Shown here in pieces: positions 16,427-25,515 of a stretch of DNA of 64,000 nucleotides. A model generated the notes under the pieces. The model made no database searches, had not been told where the DNA came from, and saw nothing but the letters and a program-made list of their open reading frames with translations. Location of the stretch: assembly GCA_046290435.1 (NCBI GenBank), contig JBKAGO010000071.1, positions 60,174 through 124,173 on the forward strand. The letters are read 5' to 3'. The stretch comes from CAVQUE01 sp046290435. GTDB taxonomy: Bacteria; Actinomycetota; Acidimicrobiia; Acidimicrobiales; UBA8592. Every line of letters begins with the position of its first letter. Position 1 is the first letter of the stretch. Both the position numbers and the translations under genes were made by a program.

Positions 16427-16966
16427 ATGATCATGTTGATCAAGACACTCATTGCTCGTGTTTCGATGATTATCGTTGCCGCCGCAGTCTCGTTCGCGTG
16501 CTCCGGGAGTCCCGATATGTCAGAGTTCGCGACGGACAGCGTCTCCTCCAGCGCTTTCGAAGGCTGCTCAGATGACATGCGACGTCTGGTGCGAACGTGG
16601 AACTCCCAGACCGGGCAAATCCTTGGAGACTTCCTCGATGAGAGCGTCACGGCTGATGCCTACTTGTCGACGAGCCGCCGATTGCTCCCCCAGGCAGAGG
16701 ACACGGTTATGGCGATGCGGGCACTTCGGCAATCGTGCATCGATCAAGAGTGGGCAGTGATCAGTGAGCTCCTGCCGACCTATGAGGACAAGCTCAGCGG
16801 CTACACGGCCCTTGAGAACGCTGTCCGAATCGGTTCTCCCGAGGCTGCGCAAGACGGACTCGAGATACTGGATCGGGCAAATCAACAATCCTTGCGCCTG
16901 GCATGCGAACTTGCGGAGGTTACGGGCGAACGGCTCCCCTCCGCCGCAGCTTCGCAATGCCCCTGA
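16427..16966 (+). CDS. Small exported or lipoprotein-like protein, unknown
   Basis: About 179 residues. A hydrophobic N-terminal segment (MIIVAAAVSF) ends at a cysteine followed by SGSPD, which suggests a signal peptide and possibly a lipid-anchored Cys, although the lipobox is degenerate (SFAC). The mature part is acidic and contains four cysteines but no motif I recognise. Two ATG codons (16427 and 16433) are possible; neither has a strong ribosome-binding site. Base composition is lower in GC than the helicase gene just upstream, so this may be a separate acquisition rather than the sixth gene of that operon. Confidence 0.6.
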   Translation: MIMLIKTLIARVSMIIVAAAVSFACSGSPDMSEFATDSVSSSAFEGCSDDMRRLVRTWNSQTGQILGDFLDESVTADAYLSTSRRLLPQAEDTVMAMRALRQSCIDQEWAVISELLPTYEDKLSGYTALENAVRIGSPEAAQDGLEILDRANQQSLRLACELAEVTGERLPSAAASQCP

Positions 16967-16999
16967 CGGAGGAACCCGTCAAGCCGCTCAGCGCGGCTT
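16964..16999. terminator. Pair of short hairpins between convergent genes
   Basis: TGACGG pairs with CCGTCA around a 6-nt loop (16964-16981), and AAGCCGC pairs with GCGGCTT around TCAGC (16981-16999). They lie exactly where a + strand gene ends (16966) and a - strand gene ends (16988). No U-run follows, so intrinsic termination would be weak; a bidirectional terminator is a guess from position. Confidence 0.3.
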
Positions 17000-17803
17000 G
17001 CGCACATCCAAGAGGCTCGCGGTGTAGACGGCCATAGCGATCGGCGCAGCGAATGCGGTCACGGGCACCCACATCGAGGCGTTAACCCACGCTCGAAGCT
17101 CGGCTACAGGGGGATTCGACCTGGCCTCGGGCTGGAGATCGAGCTCGATGACCGATGCGGCCAGGCAAGCCACGATCGACGCAGAGGTGGCCCAAGCCAT
17201 CAACGCTCGCAGGTCTTGGCCTCGATGAGCGTGCCCAAGGCGGCCGGAAAGCTGCGTGAGACGCAGCGGAATCAGTACGAGGTTGGCTACCGGAATGAAC
17301 CACGAGGCGACCATCTGCCCGGGCGTCGGGCCTTGCCGACCCTCTTTCGAAAGCCGGTACGTCCAGATGATCGTCAAGAGTGTTGCGAGGTAGAAGGCGC
17401 CTTGCGCTGCTCCGAAGCCGATCTCGAGATGGTCCCCGGACTCGACGAGGTTGTCGAGAGCGCTGCCCGACCTCCGCGCTCCGCCATCAACCCAAGCTTG
17501 GAATCTCGAGCGATAGTCAAGTGCCAGCGCAACTGCGACACCCGTGACTGCTGCCGCGAGCAGCCATGCGGTAAGGCAGAATCCGCCGAGCACTTCGCCC
17601 TTCGATGCGGGCGGCGGAACTTCAGCAGGCGCACGGACGGCAGTGGCGGGGTTTGGCGGGATGGGCGCTGAGAGCGGGGGCAGAGGGGCGTCAGCGATCA
17701 GTTCCTGCTTGAGCCGGTCGTACTCCTCCTGGGAGATGAGACCGGCCTGAAACATCGACGCCAGCTCTCGGAGCGCTGACACCTTGTCCACGGGAGAGGT
17801 CAT
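16988..17803 (-). CDS. SHOCT and DUF4328 domain membrane protein
   Basis: A 271-residue protein starting MTSPVDKVSALRELA. Residues 7-36 form a SHOCT domain (LREL-FQAGLISQEEYDRLK), a short helical module common at the ends of actinobacterial membrane proteins. A proline-rich linker follows, then a DUF4328-type region with about four to five transmembrane helices. One of these carries the conserved WFIPVANL-PLR motif (PGQMVASWFIPVANLVLIPL). The ATG at 17803 was chosen because the SHOCT domain begins there; a longer open frame upstream has no family support. It is divergent from the HNH gene and convergent with the small exported protein. Function is unknown. Confidence 0.85.
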   Translation of the reverse strand: MTSPVDKVSALRELASMFQAGLISQEEYDRLKQELIADAPLPPLSAPIPPNPATAVRAPAEVPPPASKGEVLGGFCLTAWLLAAAVTGVAVALALDYRSRFQAWVDGGARRSGSALDNLVESGDHLEIGFGAAQGAFYLATLLTIIWTYRLSKEGRQGPTPGQMVASWFIPVANLVLIPLRLTQLSGRLGHAHRGQDLRALMAWATSASIVACLAASVIELDLQPEARSNPPVAELRAWVNASMWVPVTAFAAPIAMAVYTASLLDVRKPR

Positions 17804-17915
17804 CGGATGGTCATGTTCGTTCGACGATCGCTCGACTGCCGTTCTGCAGCCGTGTGACGGCCCGCCGATCGTAGCCCTAACCTGGCAAGCCTTCGGTATG
17901 CCAGGGGATGCCACA

Positions 17916-18833
17916 ATGGCGGCCGTGCTCAGTCGGGAAGATGACGCCGCTATCAGGTCCGCAGCGTTCGCCTGGCTGAGCCAGGTCAGCGACGGCGGCG
18001 AGCGGCCGGTCACCTTCAAGCAGCTGACAACGGGATTCCGATACGGCGGCGACACGGTCCAGCTCATCGGGCAGAAAGGGATCTGGAAGCCGCGCCAGCT
18101 CGATCTGCCGATCGCCATCTGGACGACGGCCCCGAAAGCCGGCGGCGTGGCGCCCTACGAAGACGAGGTCAGCGACGACGGTCTGCTCCGGTACCGGTAC
18201 GAGGGAACCGATCCCGACGGTTATCGCAACCGCTGGCTGCGGCAATGCCGTGATGGTCAGGTTCCGCTCATCTACTTCCACGGCATCGACAAGGGCGTGT
18301 ACCTGGCGGTGTGGCCTGCCCTCGTCATCGAGGACATGCCGAGTGAACTCAGCGTGATGGTCGCGCTGCTCGACCCCGGTCGGATCAGGCCGGACCTGGA
18401 GGTCGACGTCGTGGAGGCCGCCGAGCGGCGGGTCTACACCCGCATGACAAAGCAGCGTCTCGACCAAGCCGTCTTCCGGCAGCGGGTCCTGCACGCCTAT
18501 CGGACGTCGTGCGCGATCTGCCGGCTTCGCCATGGCGAACTGCTCGATGCAGCGCACATCATTCCTTACGCCGAGGCGGGCCCGTCGTCGGTGCGTAACG
18601 GGCTTGCGCTGTGCAAGATCCACCATGCCGCGTACGACCACGACATCCTCGGCGTGCGCCCCGACGGTGTCGTCCAGCTCCGACACGATCTCCTCGACGA
18701 GATCGACGGGCCCATGCTTCGCCACGGGCTGCAGGAAGTCCACGGCCAACCGCTGATCGTTCCCCGCCGCAGCGCTGATCGGCCGGCCGGCGAGTTCCTC
18801 GAACGCCGATGGGCGAGATTCCTCAGTCGGTAG
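17916..18833 (+). CDS. HNH endonuclease, restriction-type
   Basis: A 305-residue protein. The C-terminal HNH nuclease shows CAICRLRH, the DAAHIIPYAEAG core (the His-His part), N-GLALC and IHHAAYDHDI. The first 190 residues match the N-terminal domain of a family of predicted HNH restriction enzymes (COG3440-like), with YEDEVSDDGLLRYRY and VPLIYFHGI patterns. Family members are thought to cut modified or foreign DNA. The start at 17916 is supported by AGGGGA 8 bp upstream; an ATG at 17898 is a less likely alternative. The gene stands alone between the DUF4328 gene and an RTX protein gene and adds to the restriction-rich character of the first 28 kb. Confidence 0.85.
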   Translation: MAAVLSREDDAAIRSAAFAWLSQVSDGGERPVTFKQLTTGFRYGGDTVQLIGQKGIWKPRQLDLPIAIWTTAPKAGGVAPYEDEVSDDGLLRYRYEGTDPDGYRNRWLRQCRDGQVPLIYFHGIDKGVYLAVWPALVIEDMPSELSVMVALLDPGRIRPDLEVDVVEAAERRVYTRMTKQRLDQAVFRQRVLHAYRTSCAICRLRHGELLDAAHIIPYAEAGPSSVRNGLALCKIHHAAYDHDILGVRPDGVVQLRHDLLDEIDGPMLRHGLQEVHGQPLIVPRRSADRPAGEFLERRWARFLSR

Positions 18834-18870
18834 GCGACTGCGACTCAGGCCGGGGCGCTCAGGCGCGACT

Positions 18871-18876
18871 TACCGT
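18871..18876 (+). promoter_or_regulatory. Candidate -10 element (TACCGT), leaderless-type spacing
   Basis: TACCGT fits the TANNNT pattern of actinobacterial -10 elements and ends 6 nt before the ATG at 18883, where no ribosome-binding site is visible. This spacing would give a leaderless mRNA. The same hexamer is found at the same distance before the gene at 42094. Confidence 0.4.
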
Positions 18877-18882
18877 CGGTCC

Positions 18883-19902
18883 ATGCAGAGAACGACCCGG
18901 ATCCTCATCGTGCTGGCACTCGTCGGAGCCATGACATCGACGGTGGTTGCAACCTCGGAGGAGGAGGCCGATGCCGGGCCCGGCCGTTGCCTCGGCGAGC
19001 GGGCCACGATCATCGCAACGCCCGGCGAGACGACCTTCGGGACCAATGGCGACGATGTCATCGTCGGCACCACTGGAAACGACGTCATCCTCGGTCGAGG
19101 CGGCGACGACAAGATCTGCGCCGGGCGGGGCAACGACACGGTCCGGGCAGGTGGCGGCAACGACCGCGTGCAGCTCGGACCGGGCAACGACCGTGCCTGG
19201 GGCAACGGCGGCAACGACGTCATCAACGGCCAAGGGGGCAATGACACGATCCGCGGCGGCTCCGGCAATGACACGCTCCGTGGGAATGGCGGGAGCGATC
19301 GACTGTTCGGCAATGGCGGTCGTGACTCATGCATTGGAGGCGCAGGTAGAGACACCATCGCCCGCACCTGCGAGAACGATGACCAGCCCGCAGCGCCCGT
19401 GAGGCCGACTCGTCCAGTTCAGCCGGAGACCCCATCGCAGCCCGACGTGCCGAACATCCCCGATCCTGCGGACTTCTGCACGACCCCGGGCGATATCGGC
19501 CAGAGCAGGACGATGACCGCGTCCGACGGTGACTCAGTTCGAGTCGCGCTCCGCTGCTTCGTCAACGCTGCACCGCCGATGTTCGAAGGAACTGTGCCGG
19601 CAGGCAGCCGTCTGGTCGCCTTCGAGCTCTCGCTGACCAATACCTCCTCGGTGGGTTGGTTCGGCTGCGCCGCCACGCGGATCACACTGGTCGATCAGTT
19701 CGGCGCAGGCTTCACGCCTGGGTTCACCGACACCGCACTCGGTCCGGACTTCGGATGCCCAACCGTTCTGCCGGGCGAAACACGCAGCGGCTGGGTCACC
19801 ATCGCAGTCCCAATGAATCGGACACCGGTCCTCATGCGGTGGGAAGAGTGCTGCTTCGAGGGCGACGCCGACACCAGCATGATCGGTAGCTGGAACCTGT
19901 AG
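18883..19902 (+). CDS. Secreted RTX-type calcium-binding repeat protein
   Basis: A 339-residue protein with an N-terminal signal peptide (hydrophobic ILIVLALVGAM). From about residue 50 to 150 it has a run of nine-residue RTX repeats of the GGxGxDxxx kind, such as GRGGDDKIC and GNGGNDVIN, which bind Ca2+ and form a parallel beta roll. A threonine/proline linker follows, then a cysteine-containing C-terminal domain of about 150 residues resembling an extracellular beta-sandwich. No enzymatic domain is visible. A second RTX-containing protein is encoded at 32453-34147. Function is likely cell-surface or extracellular, with folding triggered by calcium outside the cell. Confidence 0.85.
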   Translation: MQRTTRILIVLALVGAMTSTVVATSEEEADAGPGRCLGERATIIATPGETTFGTNGDDVIVGTTGNDVILGRGGDDKICAGRGNDTVRAGGGNDRVQLGPGNDRAWGNGGNDVINGQGGNDTIRGGSGNDTLRGNGGSDRLFGNGGRDSCIGGAGRDTIARTCENDDQPAAPVRPTRPVQPETPSQPDVPNIPDPADFCTTPGDIGQSRTMTASDGDSVRVALRCFVNAAPPMFEGTVPAGSRLVAFELSLTNTSSVGWFGCAATRITLVDQFGAGFTPGFTDTALGPDFGCPTVLPGETRSGWVTIAVPMNRTPVLMRWEECCFEGDADTSMIGSWNL

Positions 19903-19997
19903 TCGGCGCCCACCACCGCACTCCCCCTCAGCCCGACAGCCGTTTTGACGATGGAGTCGAAACGGCGAAAGGCTGACGACGTGGGGGAGTGGCGGCG

Positions 19998-20834
19998 GTG
20001 ACGAGCGATGGGAGTGCGGTCGAGCTTCCCAAGCGCGTCGGGCATTGCGCTGTCGAGGCGGTCGATGCGTCGTCGATCCTCACCCGGGCCAGCGGGTTCA
20101 TGGCCGACTACGACTTCACGCTCAACCCCTACGCCGGGTGCTCGTTCGGCTGCACCTATTGCTATGCGGCCTTCTTCTCCCGCTCGGCGGAACAGCGCGA
20201 CACCTGGGGTGACTGGGTCCAGGTCAAGCGCAACGCGCTCGACAAGCTCCGACGGATGCGCACCGACCTGAACGGCGCCACCGTCTACATGAGCTCGGTC
20301 ACCGACCCGTACCAGCCGGTCGAACGCCACGCCGAGATCGTCCGGGCGCTGCTGCCCGAGCTCGCCGATCGCGGCGTCCGCCTCGTCGTGCAGACCCGCT
20401 CGGGTCTCGTCACCCGCGACATCGACCTGCTGGCCCGCTTCGACGTCGTGCAGGTCAACATGACCGTCACCACCGACAGCGAACGCATCCGGCGGGCGTT
20501 CGAGCCGAACTGCCCGACCAACCCGGTGCGCCTGAAGGCATGCCGGGAGCTCGTCGATGCCGGCATCCCCACCGTCATCACCATCACGCCACTGCTGCCC
20601 CTCGACGACCTCGACCACTTCGCCGACGAACTGCTCGCCACCGGCGTCGAGCGCTACGTCGTGCAGCCCTTCCATGCCACCCGCGGCAAGTTCGTCGCGG
20701 GCACCGGGCCCAAGGCCCGAGAGATCCTCCGCGAGTACGGCTGGACGCAGCGTGACTACGCCGCCGCCGTCGAACGACTCCGGGCCCTGCTGCCCGAGGT
20801 AGCCGAAGGACGAGAAGGGTTCGCACCCGCATGA
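19998..20834 (+). CDS. Spore-photolyase-like radical SAM protein (Rv2578c-type)
   Basis: A 278-residue radical SAM enzyme. The [4Fe-4S] motif is CSFGCTYC (C48, C52, C55), preceded by LNPYAG. Downstream it carries YMSSVTDPYQPVE and VVQTRSGLVTRDIDLL, which mark the actinobacterial Rv2578c / spore photoproduct lyase-related family. Family members are suspected of radical-based DNA or nucleotide chemistry; the exact substrate is unknown. A GTG at 19998 is preferred because GGGGGAG lies about 9 bp upstream; GTG at 19989 is possible. The stop overlaps the start of the methyltransferase-helicase gene by ATGA, so the two proteins probably act together. Confidence 0.88.
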   Translation: MTSDGSAVELPKRVGHCAVEAVDASSILTRASGFMADYDFTLNPYAGCSFGCTYCYAAFFSRSAEQRDTWGDWVQVKRNALDKLRRMRTDLNGATVYMSSVTDPYQPVERHAEIVRALLPELADRGVRLVVQTRSGLVTRDIDLLARFDVVQVNMTVTTDSERIRRAFEPNCPTNPVRLKACRELVDAGIPTVITITPLLPLDDLDHFADELLATGVERYVVQPFHATRGKFVAGTGPKAREILREYGWTQRDYAAAVERLRALLPEVAEGREGFAPA

Positions 20835-23194
20835 GCTCGCCCGTGCTCGACGAGATCGCTGCCCGCAGCGACGAGGCCGATCGCCTCACTGCAGTCGGCA
20901 TGGAAACCGCCACGGCTGCGCTCGCGTCGAGCTGGTCCACCTACGAGTTCGAACAGGCGCGGCGTGACCTGCTCCTGCTCAGCAGCGAGCGAGACGCCTT
21001 CTACGACCGTCCCACCGTCGGCATCGCGTACGGCTGGTGGTACCACCTGCGCCGAGTCAACGGACTGCTCGCCACCGTCGATCGGCTCATGGGCGACGAA
21101 GAGGTCGACCTCATCGACATCGGCTCCGGCACCGGCGCCACCGCATGGGCCGCAACCATGGTGACCATGGCACGGCAACGACTCGGTCTGCCCGTCGCCC
21201 CCGTGCGCATCCACGAGATCGACGCCAGCCTCGACATGGGCGCCGTCGCCGACACCCTCTGGCGGACGCTGCAGCAGTGGGCCCCCGACGCCATGGCCAC
21301 GGTGACACGCGAGCGCACCGTTGCCAGCTGGACCACGACCGAGATCGTGCCCCGCGGCAAGGGCTGGCTCGTCGCCAGCTACCTCCTCGACCACTCCGAC
21401 CTCGTCCGTTCCGTCGAGATCGGCGACGAGTTGCTCCGGCTCATGCAGCGCTGCCGACTCTCGGGAGCGACACTGCTCTCCACCCGCAGCAAGCTCGAGC
21501 TGCTCAAGCAGGCGGCCACCCCGCTCGTCGACGCCGGCTGGTCGGTCACGGAAGCCCGCTCGTGCCGCGGCCCCTGGCGCGGCACCGCCGCAGTGACCGA
21601 CTCGGCCTACCGGGCCACCCTCGACCGGCTCGGTCTCGCCGGCAAGGGTCAGGCGGTCGTGTTCGATCACGGCGAGTCCATGTCGATGGAGCTGACCGCC
21701 GGTGCGGTTGCGGTGCCGATGCTCGAGGACCCGGGCTGGCTGTGGCTCAACGACCGCCAACGCGAAGTCGTCGAATCGCAGCGCCCGGCCCGCCTGGTGA
21801 CCGGCGCCGCAGGTAGCGGCAAGTCGGTGGTCATCGCCGGCGCCATCGCCCGCAAGCTCGAACACCCGCGCCCCCGGCCGCCTCAGCACCTCCTGGTCAC
21901 GGCCTTCAACAAGCCCGTCGTGGACCTCGTCCACCGGCTGCTGCTCGAACGGATGGAAGGGTCCACGTCACATTGGACGCGGGTCACCGACCTCGAAGGC
22001 TTCCATCGCTACCGCGACGTCGGGCGCCACCGCGACGAGCTGACGCTGATCAACTTCGACAAGCTGCCGGGCAGGTGCTTCGCCATCGATGACCTGAGCG
22101 TGGTCCGCGACGACGTCTGGGTGACCGAGGTGGCGACGCTGCTCGACCGGCTCCGCAACGAGGACGAGCGCTTTCGCTCGCTGCCAGAGGGGAACCGTCT
22201 CCTCGACCCGACCTTCTACCTCGCAGAACTGTCGCGTGTGGTCTACGGACTCGATGCCGAACTCCCTGAGGCGTATCTCGAGGCCGCTCGCACCGGTCGT
22301 GGCGTCGCATTGAAGCCCGAGCAACGCCGCATGGTGGCAGATGTCCTTCAGAGCCCCGATCTCCCCGAAACGTTCACGCACCGTCGCCTGAGCGCCCTGC
22401 GCAGCATGCGTGCCCACGCCCTCGAACCGTTCGTCGACGCGCTGTACATCGACGAGGGCCAGGACTTCCTGCCGGCGGACTTCGAGCTCGCCATGAGCCT
22501 CCTCCGCCCGGGCGGCGAGGTACTCGTCGTCGTCGACGAGGCCCAGGCTCTGCACATCGGCAACTCCTACCGCCGACCACAACCACCGCAGGGCGTGCGT
22601 TGGCAGCGCCACGAGCTCGCCGGCAGCTACCGGCTGCCTGCGTCGATCGCTCACGCCGTTGCGCCTCTCGCCGAGGCGGTGGCCACCCAACGTCGACGCG
22701 CCGGGATCGCCAAGCCCGATCTCGTCAGCCCGCAGTCACGCAAGGCCGCCGTCGTCGGCGTCCGCCCCATCGTCGTCGTCGGCGACGTCGCCACCCATGC
22801 CCAACACATCGCCCGCATCCACGAGCACTATGCGCCCCTGGTCGACATCGAGTCGCGCAGCCGCAAGATCACCGTGGTAGAGCGAGACCACGCGTTGGTC
22901 CGGGCGCTGAAGGCCACGGGCACCCCAGCCGGCAGCCGGTCGGTGCTGGAGATCAAGGGACTCGAGCGAGGCATGGTCGTGTGGTCGTCCCGCCCGACCC
23001 TTCGCATCGACGAGACCGACGACGAGGTCATCTACACGGCACTCACCCGCACGACGAGCGTCCTCGTGCTCGCCATCGACCCGATCGAAATCGCCCCGGG
23101 CGCACTGGCGACGCTGCGCCACCTCGACCCGCACTACCTCATGTTCTGGAACGACGAGTCCGCACGGTGGTGGTCCAAGGCCGTCGAGCACTGA
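20831..23194 (+). CDS. Fusion of a SAM methyltransferase-like domain and an SF1 helicase
   Basis: A 787-residue two-part protein. Residues about 40-260 hold a class I methyltransferase fold with the SAM loop IDIGSGTGA (I95-G102 plus A), of the Rsm22-like type. From about residue 300 there is a UvrD/Rep-like superfamily 1 helicase: LNDRQREVV, Walker A GAAGSGKS (K331), the DEGQD box (D541-D545), SYRLP, and a final YTALTRTT motif. No nuclease domain follows the helicase. The start overlaps the radical SAM stop. A methyltransferase fused to an SF1 motor is unusual. DNA repair, or recognition and processing of modified nucleic acid together with the radical SAM partner, is an inference. Confidence 0.83.
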   Translation: MSSPVLDEIAARSDEADRLTAVGMETATAALASSWSTYEFEQARRDLLLLSSERDAFYDRPTVGIAYGWWYHLRRVNGLLATVDRLMGDEEVDLIDIGSGTGATAWAATMVTMARQRLGLPVAPVRIHEIDASLDMGAVADTLWRTLQQWAPDAMATVTRERTVASWTTTEIVPRGKGWLVASYLLDHSDLVRSVEIGDELLRLMQRCRLSGATLLSTRSKLELLKQAATPLVDAGWSVTEARSCRGPWRGTAAVTDSAYRATLDRLGLAGKGQAVVFDHGESMSMELTAGAVAVPMLEDPGWLWLNDRQREVVESQRPARLVTGAAGSGKSVVIAGAIARKLEHPRPRPPQHLLVTAFNKPVVDLVHRLLLERMEGSTSHWTRVTDLEGFHRYRDVGRHRDELTLINFDKLPGRCFAIDDLSVVRDDVWVTEVATLLDRLRNEDERFRSLPEGNRLLDPTFYLAELSRVVYGLDAELPEAYLEAARTGRGVALKPEQRRMVADVLQSPDLPETFTHRRLSALRSMRAHALEPFVDALYIDEGQDFLPADFELAMSLLRPGGEVLVVVDEAQALHIGNSYRRPQPPQGVRWQRHELAGSYRLPASIAHAVAPLAEAVATQRRRAGIAKPDLVSPQSRKAAVVGVRPIVVVGDVATHAQHIARIHEHYAPLVDIESRSRKITVVERDHALVRALKATGTPAGSRSVLEIKGLERGMVVWSSRPTLRIDETDDEVIYTALTRTTSVLVLAIDPIEIAPGALATLRHLDPHYLMFWNDESARWWSKAVEH

Positions 23195-23239
23195 TCGTCG
23201 GCTTCGGTCGGACGGTTCCCACAGCCGGCGTCTCGGCGG

Positions 23240-24166
23240 CTACGCCTCGGCAGCCACCTGCCGCTGCCGGCCCTGGAACACCTGCTCCGCGTGCCACACG
23301 ATGTTCGTGTCCGCCACTGCGCTCACTCCCGCCTGGGGCGACCGGAGCTCGGCCCCGGCGAGCGACGTGACCAGGCGATCGGCCACCTCGCCGCGGCCGA
23401 CGAAACGTTGCGAGACGGTCACCCGGTGATCGGAAGTCAGGCCCATCGCGCCGAGGTCGAGCAGCTTGTGATGCAGGGTGCACAGGCAGAGCCCGTTGTC
23501 GATGCTGTCGGGGCCGCCGGAAGCCCACCAGCGGACGTGTGCGGCGTCGAGGCCCACCGTCGAGTTGTCGAGTCGGCCATCCCAGCCGCACATCGCGCAC
23601 CGATACTCGTAGGCGACCAGGACTTCCTGGCGGAAGTTCCGGTCGCGTCGCCGGGCCACCTCGACCTCTGCGTGCAGCCGGGCGCGGGCGAGTTCTCGTT
23701 CGGCGCTGCTGAGGTCGAGGCCGACGCTCTGGCAGATGTCGGCGTGCAGGCTCTCGGGCCAGTTCGTGTCGAGGAGATGGTGGACGGCCATTACGAGTAG
23801 CTCTGGGTCTTCCCGCAGCGCTTCCTCCAGGTCGGCGTCGAGCCTGCCTGCTGCATGCGTCGCCCGCAGACGCTTGACAGACGGACCCGGATCGCTGGCA
23901 CCCTCGGCCGTGACGGTCCAGAAGCCGTCCGACTGGAGATGATGAAACGGGTAGACCGCCTGGGTCGGGCGGGGCGGCCCGAACTCGGCGAGGAGCTGCC
24001 CCAGCGGCTTCTCGGCGTCGACGAACGTCACCTCCGACGAACCCGAACGCTGCACCAGCCCGAACAGGTAAAGCAGCAGAAGGGGCTTGTGCGGCGCTCG
24101 CTCGCCGCCGGCTTTCCACTGCTTGATGCCGCTGATCCGCCTCAGCCAGTCGTCACGCCAGGTCAC
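23240..24166 (-). CDS. Phosphorothioate-DNA-binding HNH restriction endonuclease (ScoMcrA-like)
   Basis: A protein of about 308 residues. The N-terminal sulfur-binding-type domain shows RAPHKPLLLLYLFG and FGPPRPTQAVYPFHHLQSDG, the pattern of proteins that recognise phosphorothioated DNA. The C-terminal HNH domain has CAMCGWDGR, LDAAHVRWWASGG and CTLHHKLLD. Known relatives cut phosphorothioate-modified foreign DNA. The GTG at 24166 (WRDDWLRRI) was chosen because the domain begins there; an ATG at 24310 would add 48 residues with no family match. No dnd phosphorothioation genes are in the window, consistent with a stand-alone modification-dependent enzyme. The gene is antisense to its neighbours. 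Confidence 0.87.
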   Translation of the reverse strand: MTWRDDWLRRISGIKQWKAGGERAPHKPLLLLYLFGLVQRSGSSEVTFVDAEKPLGQLLAEFGPPRPTQAVYPFHHLQSDGFWTVTAEGASDPGPSVKRLRATHAAGRLDADLEEALREDPELLVMAVHHLLDTNWPESLHADICQSVGLDLSSAERELARARLHAEVEVARRRDRNFRQEVLVAYEYRCAMCGWDGRLDNSTVGLDAAHVRWWASGGPDSIDNGLCLCTLHHKLLDLGAMGLTSDHRVTVSQRFVGRGEVADRLVTSLAGAELRSPQAGVSAVADTNIVWHAEQVFQGRQRQVAAEA

Positions 24167-24342
24167 CGAGGAGATGGTATGCGGTCGGCGCAAGTGCTCG
24201 GGTCGACCTCCGACAGTCGCAGGTGGTGGCCTCTGCCCAAGTTCGGAGCACTGTCTGAACGGTTCAGACACCAGCGCAGCCGCTCCTGGCGTCGGGACCT
24301 CGGTCCTCATCGGATGTCATAGCAAGGCGCGACACTCTGGGG

Positions 24343-25515
24343 ATGCAACAGAGCTGGGCGGACAAGGGGAAGCATGCGATCGGCCACGGCGCCGGGCGTA
24401 TGGCGACGGCTGCCGGAGCGGCGAAGGCCAAGGCGACCGACCTGATACCCGACACGCTGGCACCAGGTGGCGACGACATCGAGGCGGTGTGTCGTGCGCC
24501 GATCTTCGCCGAGCCCGACGACGAACGAGACCGCACCGTCGCCGACTTCTTCCGTCACGACGGTGCCGAGCACGATCTGCGGGCCGGTTCGATCGTGGTC
24601 GACGCCGACGCGCTGCTGCTCGCCAACCTGCTCGTCTGCGACACCGTCGCTGCCGCTGTGCCGGTGTCGCAACGCGAACGTGTCGAGCGCATGGACAACG
24701 TCATCCGTCAGCGTTACGACGAGCTCGCCGCCCGCGCCGGGACGGCGTTCGATCCCGTCGCCGTGCTCGCACATCTCACCGGCGACTGGACGCGTGACAC
24801 CCGCCTGGTGGCGTTGATCGAGCTCGTCGATGCGGACCCCTTCGCCCCGTACGAACTGAAGCACTCGACCAAGCTGCGTCGGGCCGGCGTCGGGCGGGCC
24901 GCCGAGGCGATGTGGGCGGGTCCTGCCGATCTGGCCGAGGTCCGCAAGACCATGCGCGAGGCCGCGACCGTCCATGGCGACAAGCCGATCACGCAGGTGG
25001 GCAAATGGGCCGTCGGCGGGGCGCTCGTCGTCGGTGTCGCCGGGTTCGCTGCTGCCCCGCTGCTCGGTGCCGCCCTCGGCTCGGCGGCCGGACTGTCGGG
25101 CGCTGCGGCAACCAGCTTCGGCCTCGCCGCGTTCGGAGGCGGCAGCATCGCCGCCGGCGGAGCGGGCATGACCGGTGGCCTGTGGCTCATCACCGGCGCC
25201 GCTGCCGCCACAGGCCTCGCCGGAAGCGGAGGGGGAGCGATGCTCTACACCATGGGCCGGCGCCAGCTGCGCGCCGAACTGGTCAAGCTCCAGGCCACCT
25301 ACAAGCTCGTGCTGCTTCGCTCCCAGGCCAACGAAGCCACCGCCCAGGTGGTCGTGGCCGAACTCCACGCCGACGCCGAACAGCTGCGCCACCAGCTCAC
25401 CCGCGAGATCGAACTCAACGACACCAACGCAAAGCGGGTCACGGACCTGCAGGCCAAGATCGAAACCATCGAGAAGGCCGTCGCCTGGATGGACCACCAG
25501 GACGAGTCCGCGTGA
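24343..25515 (+). CDS. Unknown protein with Gly/Ala-rich membrane region and coiled coil
   Basis: A 390-residue protein I cannot assign. Residues 1-220 are soluble, with several acidic helices. Residues about 225-310 are a long Gly/Ala-rich hydrophobic stretch (AAPLLGAALGSAAGLSG and similar) able to form several membrane hairpins. Residues about 315-385 form a heptad-patterned coiled coil ending at the stop. The ATG is preceded by an ACACT element at -10-like distance and no clear ribosome-binding site, so a leaderless start is possible. The stop overlaps the next gene in GTGA. The membrane-plus-coil design and its place in a defence island would fit a membrane effector, but nothing biochemical can be claimed. 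Confidence 0.7.
   Translation: MQQSWADKGKHAIGHGAGRMATAAGAAKAKATDLIPDTLAPGGDDIEAVCRAPIFAEPDDERDRTVADFFRHDGAEHDLRAGSIVVDADALLLANLLVCDTVAAAVPVSQRERVERMDNVIRQRYDELAARAGTAFDPVAVLAHLTGDWTRDTRLVALIELVDADPFAPYELKHSTKLRRAGVGRAAEAMWAGPADLAEVRKTMREAATVHGDKPITQVGKWAVGGALVVGVAGFAAAPLLGAALGSAAGLSGAAATSFGLAAFGGGSIAAGGAGMTGGLWLITGAAAATGLAGSGGGAMLYTMGRRQLRAELVKLQATYKLVLLRSQANEATAQVVVAELHADAEQLRHQLTREIELNDTNAKRVTDLQAKIETIEKAVAWMDHQDESA

Noticed and set aside
24166..24343. Shared promoter region between the phosphorothioate-type nuclease and the membrane cassette as an operator
   Set aside because: No palindrome or repeat was seen in this 176-bp gap beyond a weak -10-like ACACT.
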